Made by a program: the position numbers and the translations under genes
Part shown: piece after piece, positions 24,823 to 33,747 of the stretch
Position numbering within the stretch: the first letter of the stretch is position 1
Layout: every line of letters starts with the position of its first letter
Source: Actinotalea subterranea
Lineage (GTDB): Bacteria; Actinomycetota; Actinomycetes; Actinomycetales; Cellulomonadaceae
Length of the DNA stretch: 64,000 nucleotides
Assembly: GCF_008364845.1 (NCBI RefSeq)
Contig: NZ_VTTP01000012.1
Coordinates: forward strand, 62,001 to 126,000
Reading direction: 5' to 3'
Notes under the pieces: model-generated
Told to the model about the DNA's origin: nothing
Database searches by the model: none
What the model saw: the letters and a program-made list of their open reading frames with translations, nothing else

Positions 24823-25854
24823 CTACTGCGTCGCGCGGGCGCGGAGCTCGGCGCGCACGTCGGCGTCCGCGGTCGCCTTCGCGAAGGTCTCGACGGCCTC
24901 CCGCGCCTCGGCGGACAGCCGTTGCGGGACGGCGACCTGCACGCTGACGAGCAGGTCGCCCGACGTCGTGCCCTGCTTCACGCCCCGGCCCCGCACGCGC
25001 AGGGTCCGGCCCGACGGCGTCCCCTCGGGGATCTTGACGCGCACCGTCCCGCCGTCGAGGGTCGGGACCTCGACCTGCGCACCGAGCGCCGCCTCCGCGA
25101 ACGTCACGGGCACGGTCACACGCAGGTCGCGCCCGTCGAGGGAGAACACCGGGTGCGGCTCGACCTTCACGGCGATGACCAGGTCACCGGCCGCCGCGCC
25201 ACCCTCGCCCGGCCGACCCTTGCCACGCAGCCGGATCTTCTGACCGTCGCGCACACCCGCGGGGATGCGCGCGGTCACGCGTCGGCCCTCGACGCCGATC
25301 GTCACGGTCGAGCCCTCGACGGCCTGCCGGAAGGGCAGTGTCGTGCTCGCCTCGATGTCGACGCCGCGCTGGGCGCCCCGGTTGGGCCGGAAGCCGGCGG
25401 GCGCTCCCCCGCCGCCACCACCCCCGAAAAGGCCACCGAGGATGTCCTCGAAGCCGGGCGGGACCTGGCCGCCCTGCCCGCCCGTCGAGTACCTGACGCG
25501 CGAGCCGGCGCCACCGGCACCACCGCCGCCACCGAACAGCCCGCCGAAGAGGTCCTCGAACCCGGCCGCACCCGAGCCGCCGCCGGGGCCACCCGGTGCG
25601 GAGAAGCGTGCGCCGCCGCCGGCCATCGCGCGGATCGCGTCGTACTGCTGCCGCTGCTCGGGGTCGGAGAGCACGGCGTAGGCCTCGCCGACCTCCTTGA
25701 AGCGCGACTCCGCGGCGGCGTCGTCGGGGTTGTGGTCGGGGTGCAGCGTGCGGGCGAGCTTGCGGTAGGCCTTCTTGATCGCCGCGGCGTCCGCGTTCTT
25801 GGGCACGCCGAGGGTCGCGTAGAAGTCCTTCTCGAACCAGTCCTGCCCGGCCAT
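24823..25854 (-). CDS. dnaJ: DnaJ-family co-chaperone lacking the zinc finger
   Basis: 343 residues. J domain at 1-75 with the HPD tripeptide ([10 protein letters not shown]), a Gly/Phe-rich region (about 85-150, [13 protein letters not shown]), then two beta-rich substrate-binding domains. The CxxCxGxG zinc repeats of type I DnaJ are absent, so this is a type II (CbpA-like) protein in the position where actinobacteria often carry DnaJ1. AGGAGG lies 6 nt before the ATG. It stimulates DnaK ATPase and delivers unfolded clients. Confidence 0.93.
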   Translation of the reverse strand: MAGQDWFEKDFYATLGVPKNADAAAIKKAYRKLARTLHPDHNPDDAAAESRFKEVGEAYAVLSDPEQRQQYDAIRAMAGGGARFSAPGGPGGGSGAAGFEDLFGGLFGGGGGAGGAGSRVRYSTGGQGGQVPPGFEDILGGLFGGGGGGGAPAGFRPNRGAQRGVDIEASTTLPFRQAVEGSTVTIGVEGRRVTARIPAGVRDGQKIRLRGKGRPGEGGAAAGDLVIAVKVEPHPVFSLDGRDLRVTVPVTFAEAALGAQVEVPTLDGGTVRVKIPEGTPSGRTLRVRGRGVKQGTTSGDLLVSVQVAVPQRLSAEAREAVETFAKATADADVRAELRARATQ

Positions 25855-25936
25855 CACCTACCTCCTTCCGCTGCTCGTGCGGTCCGGGCCCGCGCATCGG
25901 CTGCGCGGGCCCGTCCCGGACCTGACCCCATGGCGC

Positions 25937-26542
25937 TCAGGCGCCCGGCTCCGCGACCGCCACGCGCGCGGCGCGCACGATGCGCTCGCCCACGCGGTGA
26001 CCCGGCTGGAGCACACGCACCACCGTCGCCTCGGTCACGTCGTCGGAGTGCTCGTGCATGAGCGCCTCGTGCACGTTCGGGTCGAAGGCCTCGCCCTCGA
26101 CGCCGTACCGCTCCCAGCCGAAGCGTCCCAGGCTCGTCTCGAGCTTCTCCGCGATCGACGCGAACGGACCCTCACCGAGCTCGCCGTGCTGGCGTGCGAG
26201 CTCGACCTCGTCGAGCACGCCGATGAGCGCCTCGACCATGGCGACGACCGTCTGGTCGCGTGCGACGAGCCGGTCACGGTCCACGCGCTTGCGGTAGTTG
26301 ACGTACTCGGCCTGGAGCCGCTGCAGGTCGTCGAGCCGCTCCGCCGCGAGGGCCTGCGCGGTCTCGAGGTCCCCGCCCGGTGCGGCCGCCGCGTCGTCGG
26401 GCCGGGAGCCCGGCGTCGTGCCCGCGTCGGTGTGCGCCGGCTCGCGCACGGCGCCCGTCTCCGGGTCGATGCGTCGCTTGTCGGTGAACCGCGGGCGGGT
26501 CGGGTCCTCCGACCCGCCCGCGGTGGTGGTCTCGTCCGTCAC
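25937..26542 (-). CDS. grpE: Nucleotide exchange factor GrpE
   Basis: 201 residues. A disordered acidic N-terminus (about 1-60) precedes the long coiled coil ([22 protein letters not shown] is its core, at about 70-90) and the beta domain with the motif [13 protein letters not shown] and the terminal [21 protein letters not shown]. GrpE releases ADP from DnaK. The start overlaps the dnaK stop by 4 bp. Confidence 0.97.
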   Translation of the reverse strand: MTDETTTAGGSEDPTRPRFTDKRRIDPETGAVREPAHTDAGTTPGSRPDDAAAAPGGDLETAQALAAERLDDLQRLQAEYVNYRKRVDRDRLVARDQTVVAMVEALIGVLDEVELARQHGELGEGPFASIAEKLETSLGRFGWERYGVEGEAFDPNVHEALMHEHSDDVTEATVVRVLQPGHRVGERIVRAARVAVAEPGA

Positions 26543-28395
26543 TTCTTCTCGTCCTCGTCCACGATCTCGGCGTCGACGACGTCCTCGTCCGAGGCGGACG
26601 ACGACGGCTGCTCGGTCTCGGGCGCGGCCTCGGGGGTCTCGCTCTCGGCCTTGTAGATGGCCTCGCCGATCTTCTGGCTCACCGCGGCGAGCGCGGCGTG
26701 CTTGGACTTCACGGCCTCGACGTCCGTGCCCTCGAGCGCGGTGCGGACCTCGGCGATCGCGGCGGTGACCTCGGTCTTGACGTCCTCGGGCACCTTGTCG
26801 CCGTTGTCCGCGAGCACCTTCTCCGTGGAGTAGGCGAGCGACTCGGCCTGGTTGCGGACCTCGGCCTCCTCGCGACGCTGCTTGTCCTCGGCGGCGTGCG
26901 CCTCGGCCTCCTTGATCATCCGGTCGATCTCGTCCTTCGCGAGGGCCGAGCCGCCGGTGATCGTCATCGACTGCTCCTTGTTGGTGCCGCGGTCCTTGGC
27001 GGACACGTGCACGATGCCGTTCGCGTCGATGTCGAACGTGACCTCGATCTGCGGGACGCCGCGGGGCGCGGGCGCGATGCCCGTGAGCTCGAACGTGCCG
27101 AGCGGCTTGTTGTCCCGCGCGAACTCGCGCTCGCCCTGGAAGACCTGGATCAGCACCGACGGCTGGTTGTCGTCCGCCGTGGAGAAGATCTCGCTGCGCT
27201 TGGTCGGGATGGCCGTGTTGCGCTCGATGAGCTTGGTCATCACGCCGCCCTTGGTCTCGATGCCGAGGCTCAGGGGGGTCACGTCGATGAGCAGCACGTC
27301 CTTGCGCTCACCCTTGATGACACCGGCCTGGAGCGCGGCGCCGACGGCGACGACCTCGTCCGGGTTGACGCCCTTGTTGGGCTCCTTGCCGCCCGTGAGC
27401 TCCCGCACGACGTCGGCCACGGCCGGCATGCGCGTCGAGCCACCGACGAGGACCACGTGGTCGATGTCGGCCAGCGAGATGCCCGCGTCGCGGATGACCG
27501 CGTTGAAGGGCGCCTTGGTGCGCTCGATCAGGTCGGCCGTCATCTGCTGGAACTGCGCCCGCGTGAGCTTGGAGTCCAGGTGGATGGGGCCGTTCTCGCT
27601 CATCGAGAGGTACTGCATCGAGATGTTGGTGCTCGTCGCGGACGAGAGCTCCTTCTTGGCCTGCTCGGCCGCCTCGCGCAGACGCTGGAGCGCGATCTTG
27701 TCCTTGGACAGGTCGACACCCGCGGTGTTCTTGACCTCCTTGATGAGGTGCTCGACGATCCGGTTGTCCCAGTCGTCGCCGCCGAGCCGGTTGTCGCCCG
27801 ACGTCGCACGGACCTGGATGGTCGAGAACTGGTCCTCGTCCTTGCCCACCTCGAGCAGGGACACGTCGAACGTGCCGCCGCCGAGGTCGAAGACGAGGAT
27901 GAGCTCGTCCTCCTTGCCCTTCTCGAGGCCGTAGGCGAGCGCGGCCGCGGTCGGCTCGTTGACGATCCGCAGGACGTTCAGGCCGGCGATCTGGCCGGCG
28001 TCCTTCGTGGCCTGACGCTCGGCGTCGTTGAAGTACGCGGGGACCGTGATGACCGCGTCGGTGACGGGCTCGCCCAGGTACTCCTCGGCGTCGCGCTTGA
28101 GCTTGCCGAGCACGCGCGCCGAGATCTCCTGCGCGTTGTACTTCTTGTCGTCGACCGCGACGCTCCAGTCCGTGCCCATGTGGCGCTTGACCGAGCTGAT
28201 GGTGCGGTCGACGTTGGTGACGGCCTGTCGCTTGGCGACCTCGCCGACCAGCACCTCGCCGGTCTTGGAGAACGCGACGACGGACGGCGTCGTGCGCGCA
28301 CCCTCGGCGTTCGCGATGACGGTGGGCTCGCCGCCCTCCAGGACGGCGACCACGGAGTTGGTGGTGCCGAGGTCGATTCCGACCGCTCGTGCCAT
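26539..28395 (-). CDS. dnaK: Hsp70 chaperone DnaK
   Basis: 618 residues, full length. The ATPase domain opens with [18 protein letters not shown] and contains [17 protein letters not shown] and [12 protein letters not shown]; the substrate domain and a helical lid follow, ending in the acidic [11 protein letters not shown] tail typical of DnaK. It heads the heat-shock operon dnaK-grpE-dnaJ-hspR. Two HAIR operators lie 74-157 bp upstream. The ATG has GGAGG nearby. Confidence 0.99.
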   Translation of the reverse strand: MARAVGIDLGTTNSVVAVLEGGEPTVIANAEGARTTPSVVAFSKTGEVLVGEVAKRQAVTNVDRTISSVKRHMGTDWSVAVDDKKYNAQEISARVLGKLKRDAEEYLGEPVTDAVITVPAYFNDAERQATKDAGQIAGLNVLRIVNEPTAAALAYGLEKGKEDELILVFDLGGGTFDVSLLEVGKDEDQFSTIQVRATSGDNRLGGDDWDNRIVEHLIKEVKNTAGVDLSKDKIALQRLREAAEQAKKELSSATSTNISMQYLSMSENGPIHLDSKLTRAQFQQMTADLIERTKAPFNAVIRDAGISLADIDHVVLVGGSTRMPAVADVVRELTGGKEPNKGVNPDEVVAVGAALQAGVIKGERKDVLLIDVTPLSLGIETKGGVMTKLIERNTAIPTKRSEIFSTADDNQPSVLIQVFQGEREFARDNKPLGTFELTGIAPAPRGVPQIEVTFDIDANGIVHVSAKDRGTNKEQSMTITGGSALAKDEIDRMIKEAEAHAAEDKQRREEAEVRNQAESLAYSTEKVLADNGDKVPEDVKTEVTAAIAEVRTALEGTDVEAVKSKHAALAAVSQKIGEAIYKAESETPEAAPETEQPSSSASDEDVVDAEIVDEDEKK

Positions 28396-28468
28396 GGGAG
28401 GTGCTCCTTCGTCGATTCCGTGTGCCTGCGCCCTGGTCCCTCGATGTCAGGACCGGGCGGCGGCTGTC

Positions 28469-28489
28469 TTTGAGCCTGCTGGGCTCAAG
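28469..28489 (-). promoter_or_regulatory. HAIR element 1 (HspR operator)
   Basis: TTTGAGC-N7-GCTCAAG matches the HspR-associated inverted repeat CTTGAGT-N7-ACTCAAG with conserved 7-nt spacing. It lies 74 bp upstream of the dnaK start. Confidence 0.88.
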
Positions 28490-28531
28490 TCTGCGCCGCG
28501 CGGCCCGCGGGTGCAAGTCCGCGGCGCCAAA

Positions 28532-28552
28532 CTTGAGCCTGTCTGACTCACC
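28532..28552 (-). promoter_or_regulatory. HAIR element 2 (HspR operator)
   Basis: CTTGAGC-N7-ACTCACC is a second, slightly weaker HAIR match, 42 bp farther from dnaK. Two sites suggest cooperative HspR repression across the dnaK promoter. The gene-free stretch 28396-28778 holds these operators and, beyond them, candidate hipBA control sites. Confidence 0.8.
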
Positions 28553-28628
28553 TCTCCGTTGGGCGGGGTTGTTCCCGCGCGCGCGGAGGCTGCGGGGCGG
28601 GGGGCTACGGCCTGCCCGACGCTCCCAT

Positions 28629-28720
28629 GCGGATATCCTTGTGTCTGACACCCGGACATGGTGGTGTGCGTTTATTCGCATGAGAGCCCCAGCGTCGGAG
28701 TTGCTCATGCTGATATCCGC
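28629..28720 (+). promoter_or_regulatory. Candidate HipB operators upstream of hipBA
   Basis: GCGGATATC (28629-28637) and its exact complement GATATCCGC (28712-28720) are separated by 74 bp. Each carries a GATATCC core related to the TATCC/GGATA half-sites that HipB recognises in Escherichia coli, although the E. coli N8 spacing is not reproduced. The position, 59-150 bp before hipB, fits an autoregulatory toxin-antitoxin promoter. Assignment is tentative. Confidence 0.4.
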
Positions 28721-28778
28721 TTCACTCGGGTCTACCCTGGCTTCGACACCGATAACCGCAACCCGAACCGGAGTGGTG

Positions 28779-29399
28779 ATGCAGCAGGACGTTCGCGCTG
28801 CCGAAGGGCGGGGGCAGCGGCAGGAGGACCAGGCCATCGCACGCCTGGCGCAGCGGCTGCGCGAGCGACGCGTGGACCTGGGCATCACCCAGGCCGAGCT
28901 CGCTGACCAGCTCGGTGTCACCCAGGCGTACCTGTCGCGTCTCGAGACCGGGGAGGCGACCACCCAGCTGCGCCGCCTCGTCCGCGCCTTGTCGTCCGTC
29001 GGACTGGACCTGCTGGCCCTGCCGCGCAACCACCCGGCCGCGCGCGAGGAGCGTCTACGCCCCGTCACCCCACCCAGGCGCGCCCACAGGACGGACGTCG
29101 AGCAGCTCCTCGACGCGTTGGACAGGCTGGACCCGTCCCACGTCGGGTCTCCCGAGCTCGCCGAACGGTTGCGGACGCTGCGCGCGGTGCTCGCGCGCGA
29201 GGGCACGACCGGTCCCGAGCTGAGACGGATGAACTCGCTCGTCGGCCCGGTGGCCAGGTTGGCGTACAGCAAGGAAGCCCTGTCGATCGCGCACCCGTCG
29301 TTGCGTCGCGTGCTGCTGCAGGTGCGCGAGACGTTCCCTGACGCCGTCCAGACCGAGCGATCTGCGTCGACGCTCCCGCCGCAGGGAGGTCCGCAGTGA
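28779..29399 (+). CDS. hipB: HipB-like antitoxin, XRE-family regulator
   Basis: 206 residues. An XRE/Cro helix-turn-helix lies at about 25-80 (LGITQAELADQLGVTQAYLSRLETG). The C-terminal 120 residues are longer than in classical HipB (about 88 aa) and are unrecognised; they may carry a second function. The ATG at 28779 is preceded by GGAGTG. The stop overlaps the hipA GTG (GTGA). By family it neutralises HipA and represses the operon. Confidence 0.85.
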   Translation: MQQDVRAAEGRGQRQEDQAIARLAQRLRERRVDLGITQAELADQLGVTQAYLSRLETGEATTQLRRLVRALSSVGLDLLALPRNHPAAREERLRPVTPPRRAHRTDVEQLLDALDRLDPSHVGSPELAERLRTLRAVLAREGTTGPELRRMNSLVGPVARLAYSKEALSIAHPSLRRVLLQVRETFPDAVQTERSASTLPPQGGPQ

Positions 29400-30673
29400 A
29401 CGAGACCCTGCGGATCTGGTTGAACGATGTCCACGTGGCCGACCTGCTGGACGCCGGCATCGGGACGGTCTCCTTGCAGTACACCGACGAAGCGGTCGAG
29501 CGATACGGACCCGGGGCGATCGCGCTGTCCGTCCGACTGCCGGTGCGCCGGGAACCGTACCCATCGGTCGTCGCGCAGTACTGGCTCGACGGTCTGCTTC
29601 CGGAGGACAGCCTGCGCAAGGTCCTGGCCGACCGGTACCGCGTCGCGGAGAGCGACACGATGGGCCTGCTCAGCCGGATCGGCCGCGAGTGCGCCGGCGC
29701 GGTCGTGATCACCCCGCCGGACACGGATCTACCGGTCAGCGCCGGGGTGCACTGGTTGGACGAGTCGCTGCTGGAGCAGACCGTGGACGACCTGGCGGTC
29801 GCGCCGTTCGGGGTAGGCACCGACGAGCACGTGCGGGTGTCCCTCGGCGGCGTGCAGGAGAAGCTCGTGCTCGTGCGCGACCAGGCCGGCCGACTGGGCC
29901 TCCCGTTGGAAGCCACCCCGTCCACGCACATCCTCAAGCCCGCACCGTTGAAGCCCAACGGTGATGAGCGCTGGCCCGGGATCGTCCACGGGGAGCTGTT
30001 CGCGATGCGCGCGATGCTGCTCGCCGGTGTGCCGACCGCGGAGGTGCAGTTCAGACAGGTGGGAGCGCGCCCGGGCATCCTGGTGGAGAGGTTCGACCGT
30101 GAACGCCTCGACGACCGGCTCGTGCGGATCCACCAGGAAGACATGTGCCAGGCGTTGGGCATCTCCCCGACGAGCAAGTACCAGGAGGCCCAGAAGCCGC
30201 TGTCCCCGTCCCTGGCCAAGATCGCCAGGGTGCTGTCGTCGCACGCGGACGCTCCGATCGACCAGCTGCGCGCGCTCGCCAAGCTGGTCACCAGCTCCCT
30301 GGTGCTGGGCAACTGCGACCAGCACGCAAAGAACATCTCGCTGCTGCTGGACCCGGAGCAGGGGGTGCGGCTAGCACCGGCGTACGACGTGGTGCCGACC
30401 ACCGCGTTGCCGGGAGCGAGCCCGGAGCTGTCGATGCGGATCGGGGAGGAGGCGTTCATCGAGGATCTCTCGAACGAGGCACTGCTCGCCGAGCTGGGCG
30501 CCTGGGACATCGGGGAACGAGCGGCGCGCCGGATGATCGACGGCGCCCTCGACCGGCTGGAACCGGCGATCGAGGACGCCCGGGAGCAGGTCGCGGACGA
30601 AGCAGGGGACCACGAGGTGCTCGACAGGGCCGTGGAGCAGGCGCGCGAGCGAATCTCGAAGCTGCGCCGGTAG
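29396..30673 (+). CDS. hipA: HipA-like serine/threonine kinase toxin
   Basis: 425 residues, close to E. coli HipA. Visible landmarks: the Gly-rich loop SLGGVQEKLVLV, the ATP-contact THILKPAP, the catalytic loop GNCDQHAKNISLL with D308, and the metal motif LAPAYDVV. The N-terminal couple-HipA domain (about 1-110, RIWLNDVHVADL ... YWLDGLLPED) is present. HipA phosphorylates glutamyl-tRNA synthetase in E. coli and causes persistence; the target here is unknown. All key residues are intact. Confidence 0.92.
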   Translation: MNETLRIWLNDVHVADLLDAGIGTVSLQYTDEAVERYGPGAIALSVRLPVRREPYPSVVAQYWLDGLLPEDSLRKVLADRYRVAESDTMGLLSRIGRECAGAVVITPPDTDLPVSAGVHWLDESLLEQTVDDLAVAPFGVGTDEHVRVSLGGVQEKLVLVRDQAGRLGLPLEATPSTHILKPAPLKPNGDERWPGIVHGELFAMRAMLLAGVPTAEVQFRQVGARPGILVERFDRERLDDRLVRIHQEDMCQALGISPTSKYQEAQKPLSPSLAKIARVLSSHADAPIDQLRALAKLVTSSLVLGNCDQHAKNISLLLDPEQGVRLAPAYDVVPTTALPGASPELSMRIGEEAFIEDLSNEALLAELGAWDIGERAARRMIDGALDRLEPAIEDAREQVADEAGDHEVLDRAVEQARERISKLRR

Positions 30674-30747
30674 GGGAGGGATCCGCACCGCGAGCGGCCT
30701 GCCTGACGCCGCCGGGACTCGCGCGAGGGCGCGGTCGTTCGACCCGC

Positions 30748-31326
30748 TCAGGTCGACGGGTCGAGAAGCCCCGCGAGCGTCGCCGCGGAGTCCAGCCGGG
30801 CGACCCTCGGGAAGATCACGTCGATGCTGTTCGCGTGGGCCGAGGCGACGAGGTCCGTGACGGCGTCATGGGCGACCACCACCTCGTAGCCGAGCTCGCG
30901 CGCCGTCCTGGCGGTGGACTCCACGCCGACACTCGTCGCGATCCCAGCGAGGACGACCGAGCGCACGCCGCGGCGGCGCAGTCGCGAGTCGAGCTCGGTG
31001 CCGGCGAACGCGTCCCACCCACGCTTGGTCACGTGCAGGTCGGTCGCCGTTGGCGGGACGCGCGGGTCGAGCTCGGCGAAGTCGGCATCCTGCACGACGG
31101 AGGGCCCGGGCGAGTCGGTGCGCCCACGGAGCAGGTCACCCCCGTCGGCCGAGAACTGGGTTCGGATACGAACGACCGGGCGCCCGCCCCGGTGGGCGGC
31201 GTCCGCGAGCAGGGCGGCGCGCGCGACGACGGTCGCCGGGTCATGGACCGTGCGGAGAGCGGTGATGCCCTTCTGGAGATCCACCAGGACGAGAGCGGTG
31301 GCGGGATCGAGAACGTCGACGGGCAT
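30748..31326 (-). CDS. Isochorismatase-family protein with Cys-to-Gly change
   Basis: 192 residues. Family motifs: ALVLVDLQKGI with the acidic residue and HVTKRGWDAF with the Lys. The nucleophile motif reads AGIATSVGVESTARTA, with Gly where hydrolases have Cys, as in isochorismatases of the PhzD/EntB kind that need no Cys. So nicotinamidase or N-carbamoyl hydrolase activity is unlikely. ATG at 31326 has AGGAG upstream. It is divergent from a MarR gene, whose operator lies between them; MarR probably controls it in response to a small molecule. Confidence 0.82.
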   Translation of the reverse strand: MPVDVLDPATALVLVDLQKGITALRTVHDPATVVARAALLADAAHRGGRPVVRIRTQFSADGGDLLRGRTDSPGPSVVQDADFAELDPRVPPTATDLHVTKRGWDAFAGTELDSRLRRRGVRSVVLAGIATSVGVESTARTARELGYEVVVAHDAVTDLVASAHANSIDVIFPRVARLDSAATLAGLLDPST

Positions 31327-31390
31327 GTGGACTCCTGATACGTGGCACAAAGGACAGCAAGACTGTCTATCGACGGTTACCAGGATGTCA

Positions 31391-31412
31391 AGCAAGACTG
31401 TGCAGTCTCGCT
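31391..31412 (+). promoter_or_regulatory. MarR-type operator between isochorismatase and marR genes
   Basis: AGCAAGACTG-TG-CAGTCTCGCT is an inverted repeat with one mismatch in 10-bp arms. A half site with the same AGCAAGACTG sequence recurs at 31356-31365. The operator covers the region expected for the -35 box of the MarR promoter (its -10, TAAGGT, is at 31425-31430), consistent with autorepression. Confidence 0.75.
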
Positions 31413-31436
31413 GCTTGCTTGCCGTAAGGTGCAGAT

Positions 31437-31877
31437 ATGGAGAACGCACTGCTCGCGGCCGAGCTCCGCCTCCAGCTCGGCCGGCTCGTCAGGCGCGGGC
31501 GAGCCGAGGACCCGCGACCCCAAGCCGTCACCGCCGCCCTCGGGCTCCTCGGACGGGAGGGGGCCCTGACCACCAGCCAGCTCGCCAGCGCCCAACGGGT
31601 CCGGCCCCAGTCGATGGCCCGCACGGTCCGTGCGCTCGAGACCGAGGGGCTCGTCGAGCGCTCGACGGACCCGGAGGACGCCCGCAAGTCGCCCCTGGTG
31701 CTGACCGCGCAGGGCCGAGCCGCCCTGGAGCTGGAACGCCGACGCCGGACGGACTGGCTCACCGTGGCGTTGGCCGAGGCTCTCGACCCACAGGAGAGGG
31801 AGACGGTCGCGGCCGCGGTCCCGCTGCTCGCGCGCATCGTCGCCTGGGACGAGCGCCGCTCGGAGAGGCACGACTGA
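31437..31877 (+). CDS. MarR-family transcriptional regulator
   Basis: 146 residues. Winged helix with ALTTSQLASAQRVRPQSMARTVRALETEGLV as helix-turn-helix (given in parts: LTTSQLASAQ, SMARTVRALE) and the wing STDPEDARKSPLVLT (DxRxxxxxLT signature). TAAGGT lies 6 nt before the ATG, so the mRNA is probably leaderless. It likely represses itself and the divergent isochorismatase gene through the palindrome at 31391-31412. Confidence 0.92.
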   Translation: MENALLAAELRLQLGRLVRRGRAEDPRPQAVTAALGLLGREGALTTSQLASAQRVRPQSMARTVRALETEGLVERSTDPEDARKSPLVLTAQGRAALELERRRRTDWLTVALAEALDPQERETVAAAVPLLARIVAWDERRSERHD

Positions 31878-31980
31878 GCACCTGCCTGCGAGCTGCGCAG
31901 GCGCCGGTGCCGACGACCGCGTCGGCCGCCGGACCTCCTCGCGAAGCAACGGGACCCGCGCGTCTCTCTATCCTGTGCCG

Positions 31981-32625
31981 GTGCCCCGCCGCCTTGCCGC
32001 GCTGTCGCTCGCGCCCGTCGTCCTGCTGACCGCCTGCTCGGCCGCCTCGGGCGAGCCGTCCACGGACCCGACGCCGGTCGCGTCCGTCCCCGCGTCGTGG
32101 CTGACCTCGACGGCCGAGGGTTGGCCGGACTCTGACGGGTACGGCAGCTCCGCACCCGTGCTGAGCAACGCCGACTGCGTCCTGACCGACGAGGTCACGG
32201 TCCACGGCGCGACGGGTCGCACAGACATGAGCGGCTGGGGCCCCTACGGCGACGACACGTCGGCCACCGACGCCTACCGGTACGTGTGCGAGTTCCGGGG
32301 CGACGAGCTCAGTGCGCAGCTCCAGGTCATCCAGGCGGGCTCCGCGAGCGACGCCGCGCAGACCGTCGACCTCTTCCTCGACCAGCCGACCAACGGCGAC
32401 CAGGAGAACGAGACGACGACGGTGCAGCTCGGCGACGTCGACGTGCACGTCAACCAGCGGTGGTACCCGAAGCCGGAGTACGGCGCCGCCACGGCGATGC
32501 TGCTCGACGCGGCCGCGAACGCCGTCGTCGTGCTCGAGGTCACCTCGCTCGAGGCCGACGCGTTCGAGGAGTACACGCCCGAGGCGGTCGCCGCGGACCT
32601 GATGCGCGCCCTGAACCAGGGCTGA
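31981..32625 (+). CDS. Putative secreted lipoprotein
   Basis: 214 residues. The signal peptide ends in a lipobox (VVLLTAC, Cys at about 19), followed by a Ser/Pro/Thr linker and a compact domain with two further cysteines (DCVLTDE, YVCEFRG). It resembles the DUF3558-like lipoproteins of actinobacteria in layout, but the family is not certain. The GTG at 31981 is chosen over 31975 because TATCCT (31969-31974) then sits 6 nt upstream, the leaderless pattern seen throughout the window. Confidence 0.75.
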   Translation: MPRRLAALSLAPVVLLTACSAASGEPSTDPTPVASVPASWLTSTAEGWPDSDGYGSSAPVLSNADCVLTDEVTVHGATGRTDMSGWGPYGDDTSATDAYRYVCEFRGDELSAQLQVIQAGSASDAAQTVDLFLDQPTNGDQENETTTVQLGDVDVHVNQRWYPKPEYGAATAMLLDAAANAVVVLEVTSLEADAFEEYTPEAVAADLMRALNQG

Positions 32626-32757
32626 CCCCCGCACCGACCCCACCCCGCCACCGGCCCCACCCCCGCTCCCATCACCGGCCAGGTCGTCGAGAATGGGGGG
32701 CGGCTGCGAGCGCGGGAGCGGGTAGCGGGCGGACCCCCCGGCGGGGCGTTCAGGATG

Positions 32758-32771
32758 CTCAGCCGGCTGAG
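32758..32771 (+). promoter_or_regulatory. Palindromic operator upstream of the TspO-like gene
   Basis: CTCAGCCGGCTGAG is a perfect 14-bp palindrome ending 18 bp before the ATG. The surrounding ATG-CTCAG-N4-CTGAG-TGTT matches the carotenoid-operon operator (ATG-CTCAG-N4-CTGAG-TATT on the idi strand), in the same orientation toward its gene. Confidence 0.65.
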
Positions 32772-32789
32772 TGTTGCGACGCTCTTCCC

Positions 32790-33620
32790 ATGAGCACATC
32801 ACGCGCCGCGTCCGACACCGCCACGGGCACCACGTCCCAGGACCGGGTACGCCAGGTCACCGTCCTCGTCGGCGCGGTGGTGGCCATCGCCGGCGCGGCC
32901 GTCGGCTCGGGCGCGTTCGGCGGACAGCCCATCGCCGAGGCCGCCGGCGGAGCGCTGTCGGCCACCGCCACGCCGCTCGCCCCGGACACCCCGGCGTTCT
33001 CGATCTGGTCCGTGATCTACACCGGCCTAGCCGTCTTCGCCGTCGTGCAGGCACTGCCCCGGCACGGCGCCGACACGCGCCTACGCGCCGTGTCCTGGTG
33101 GGTGCTCGCGTCGATGCTGCTCAACGCGGTGTGGATCGGGGTCGTGCAGGCAGGCACCGTCGCAGGCAGCGTCGCGGTCATCGCCGGGCTCCTCGCCGTG
33201 CTCTGCGTGATCTACGTCCGGCTCGTACGCCTCGCGCACACGCGCGCCGCGGCGTCGACCGTCACGGACGTGACCGTCGGCCTGTACCTGGGCTGGGTGA
33301 GCGTCGCGACCCTCGCGAACGTCGCGGCGTTCCTCGCGGTCGCCGACGTCGGCGACCTGGCGCTCGGCGCGACCGCGTGGTCGGTCGTCGTCCTGACTGC
33401 TGCCGCCACGCTGTCCGTCGCCTACGCGGTCTTCGGCCGCCGTCGACCGACCGTCGTCCTGGCCATCGGCCTCGCGATGGCGTGGGGCCTCGCATGGATC
33501 GGCCTCGGCCGGACCAACGGCCCGCTCGTGGACGAGACGGTCGGGACGGTGGCGTTCGTGGCAGCCGCCGTCGCCCTGCTCGCACCGGTCGCCACGACCC
33601 TCACGGCACGCCGCCGCTGA
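32790..33620 (+). CDS. TspO/MBR-like (tryptophan-rich sensory) membrane protein
   Basis: 276 residues with about seven hydrophobic segments. The region TPAFSIWSVIYTGLAVFAVV, then WWVLASMLLNAVWIGVVQAG, resembles the extended TspO-like proteins of Actinobacteria, which are longer than classical TspO (about 160 aa). TspO binds porphyrins and modulates pigment and stress responses in Rhodobacter, where it was first called CrtK. The operator shared with the crt operon supports a link to carotenoids. No ribosome-binding site is seen before the ATG. Family assignment is moderate. Confidence 0.6.
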   Translation: MSTSRAASDTATGTTSQDRVRQVTVLVGAVVAIAGAAVGSGAFGGQPIAEAAGGALSATATPLAPDTPAFSIWSVIYTGLAVFAVVQALPRHGADTRLRAVSWWVLASMLLNAVWIGVVQAGTVAGSVAVIAGLLAVLCVIYVRLVRLAHTRAAASTVTDVTVGLYLGWVSVATLANVAAFLAVADVGDLALGATAWSVVVLTAAATLSVAYAVFGRRRPTVVLAIGLAMAWGLAWIGLGRTNGPLVDETVGTVAFVAAAVALLAPVATTLTARRR

Positions 33621-33747
33621 GGTCAGGGCGCCGCCGACACGACTGGCACGAGCCGTCCGCGTTCACGCCCGAGCAGCGCGATCCACGAGATCATCGGAAC
33701 GCACGGCGCCGCCGCACGGCGACCGCCCCGACGAGGAGGACGCCCAG

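Noticed and set aside
31391-31412. MarR at 31437 as regulator of the crt/TspO operator
   Set aside because: Its own palindrome (AGCAAGACTG) is unrelated to CTCAG-N4-CTGAG, so another regulator is needed.
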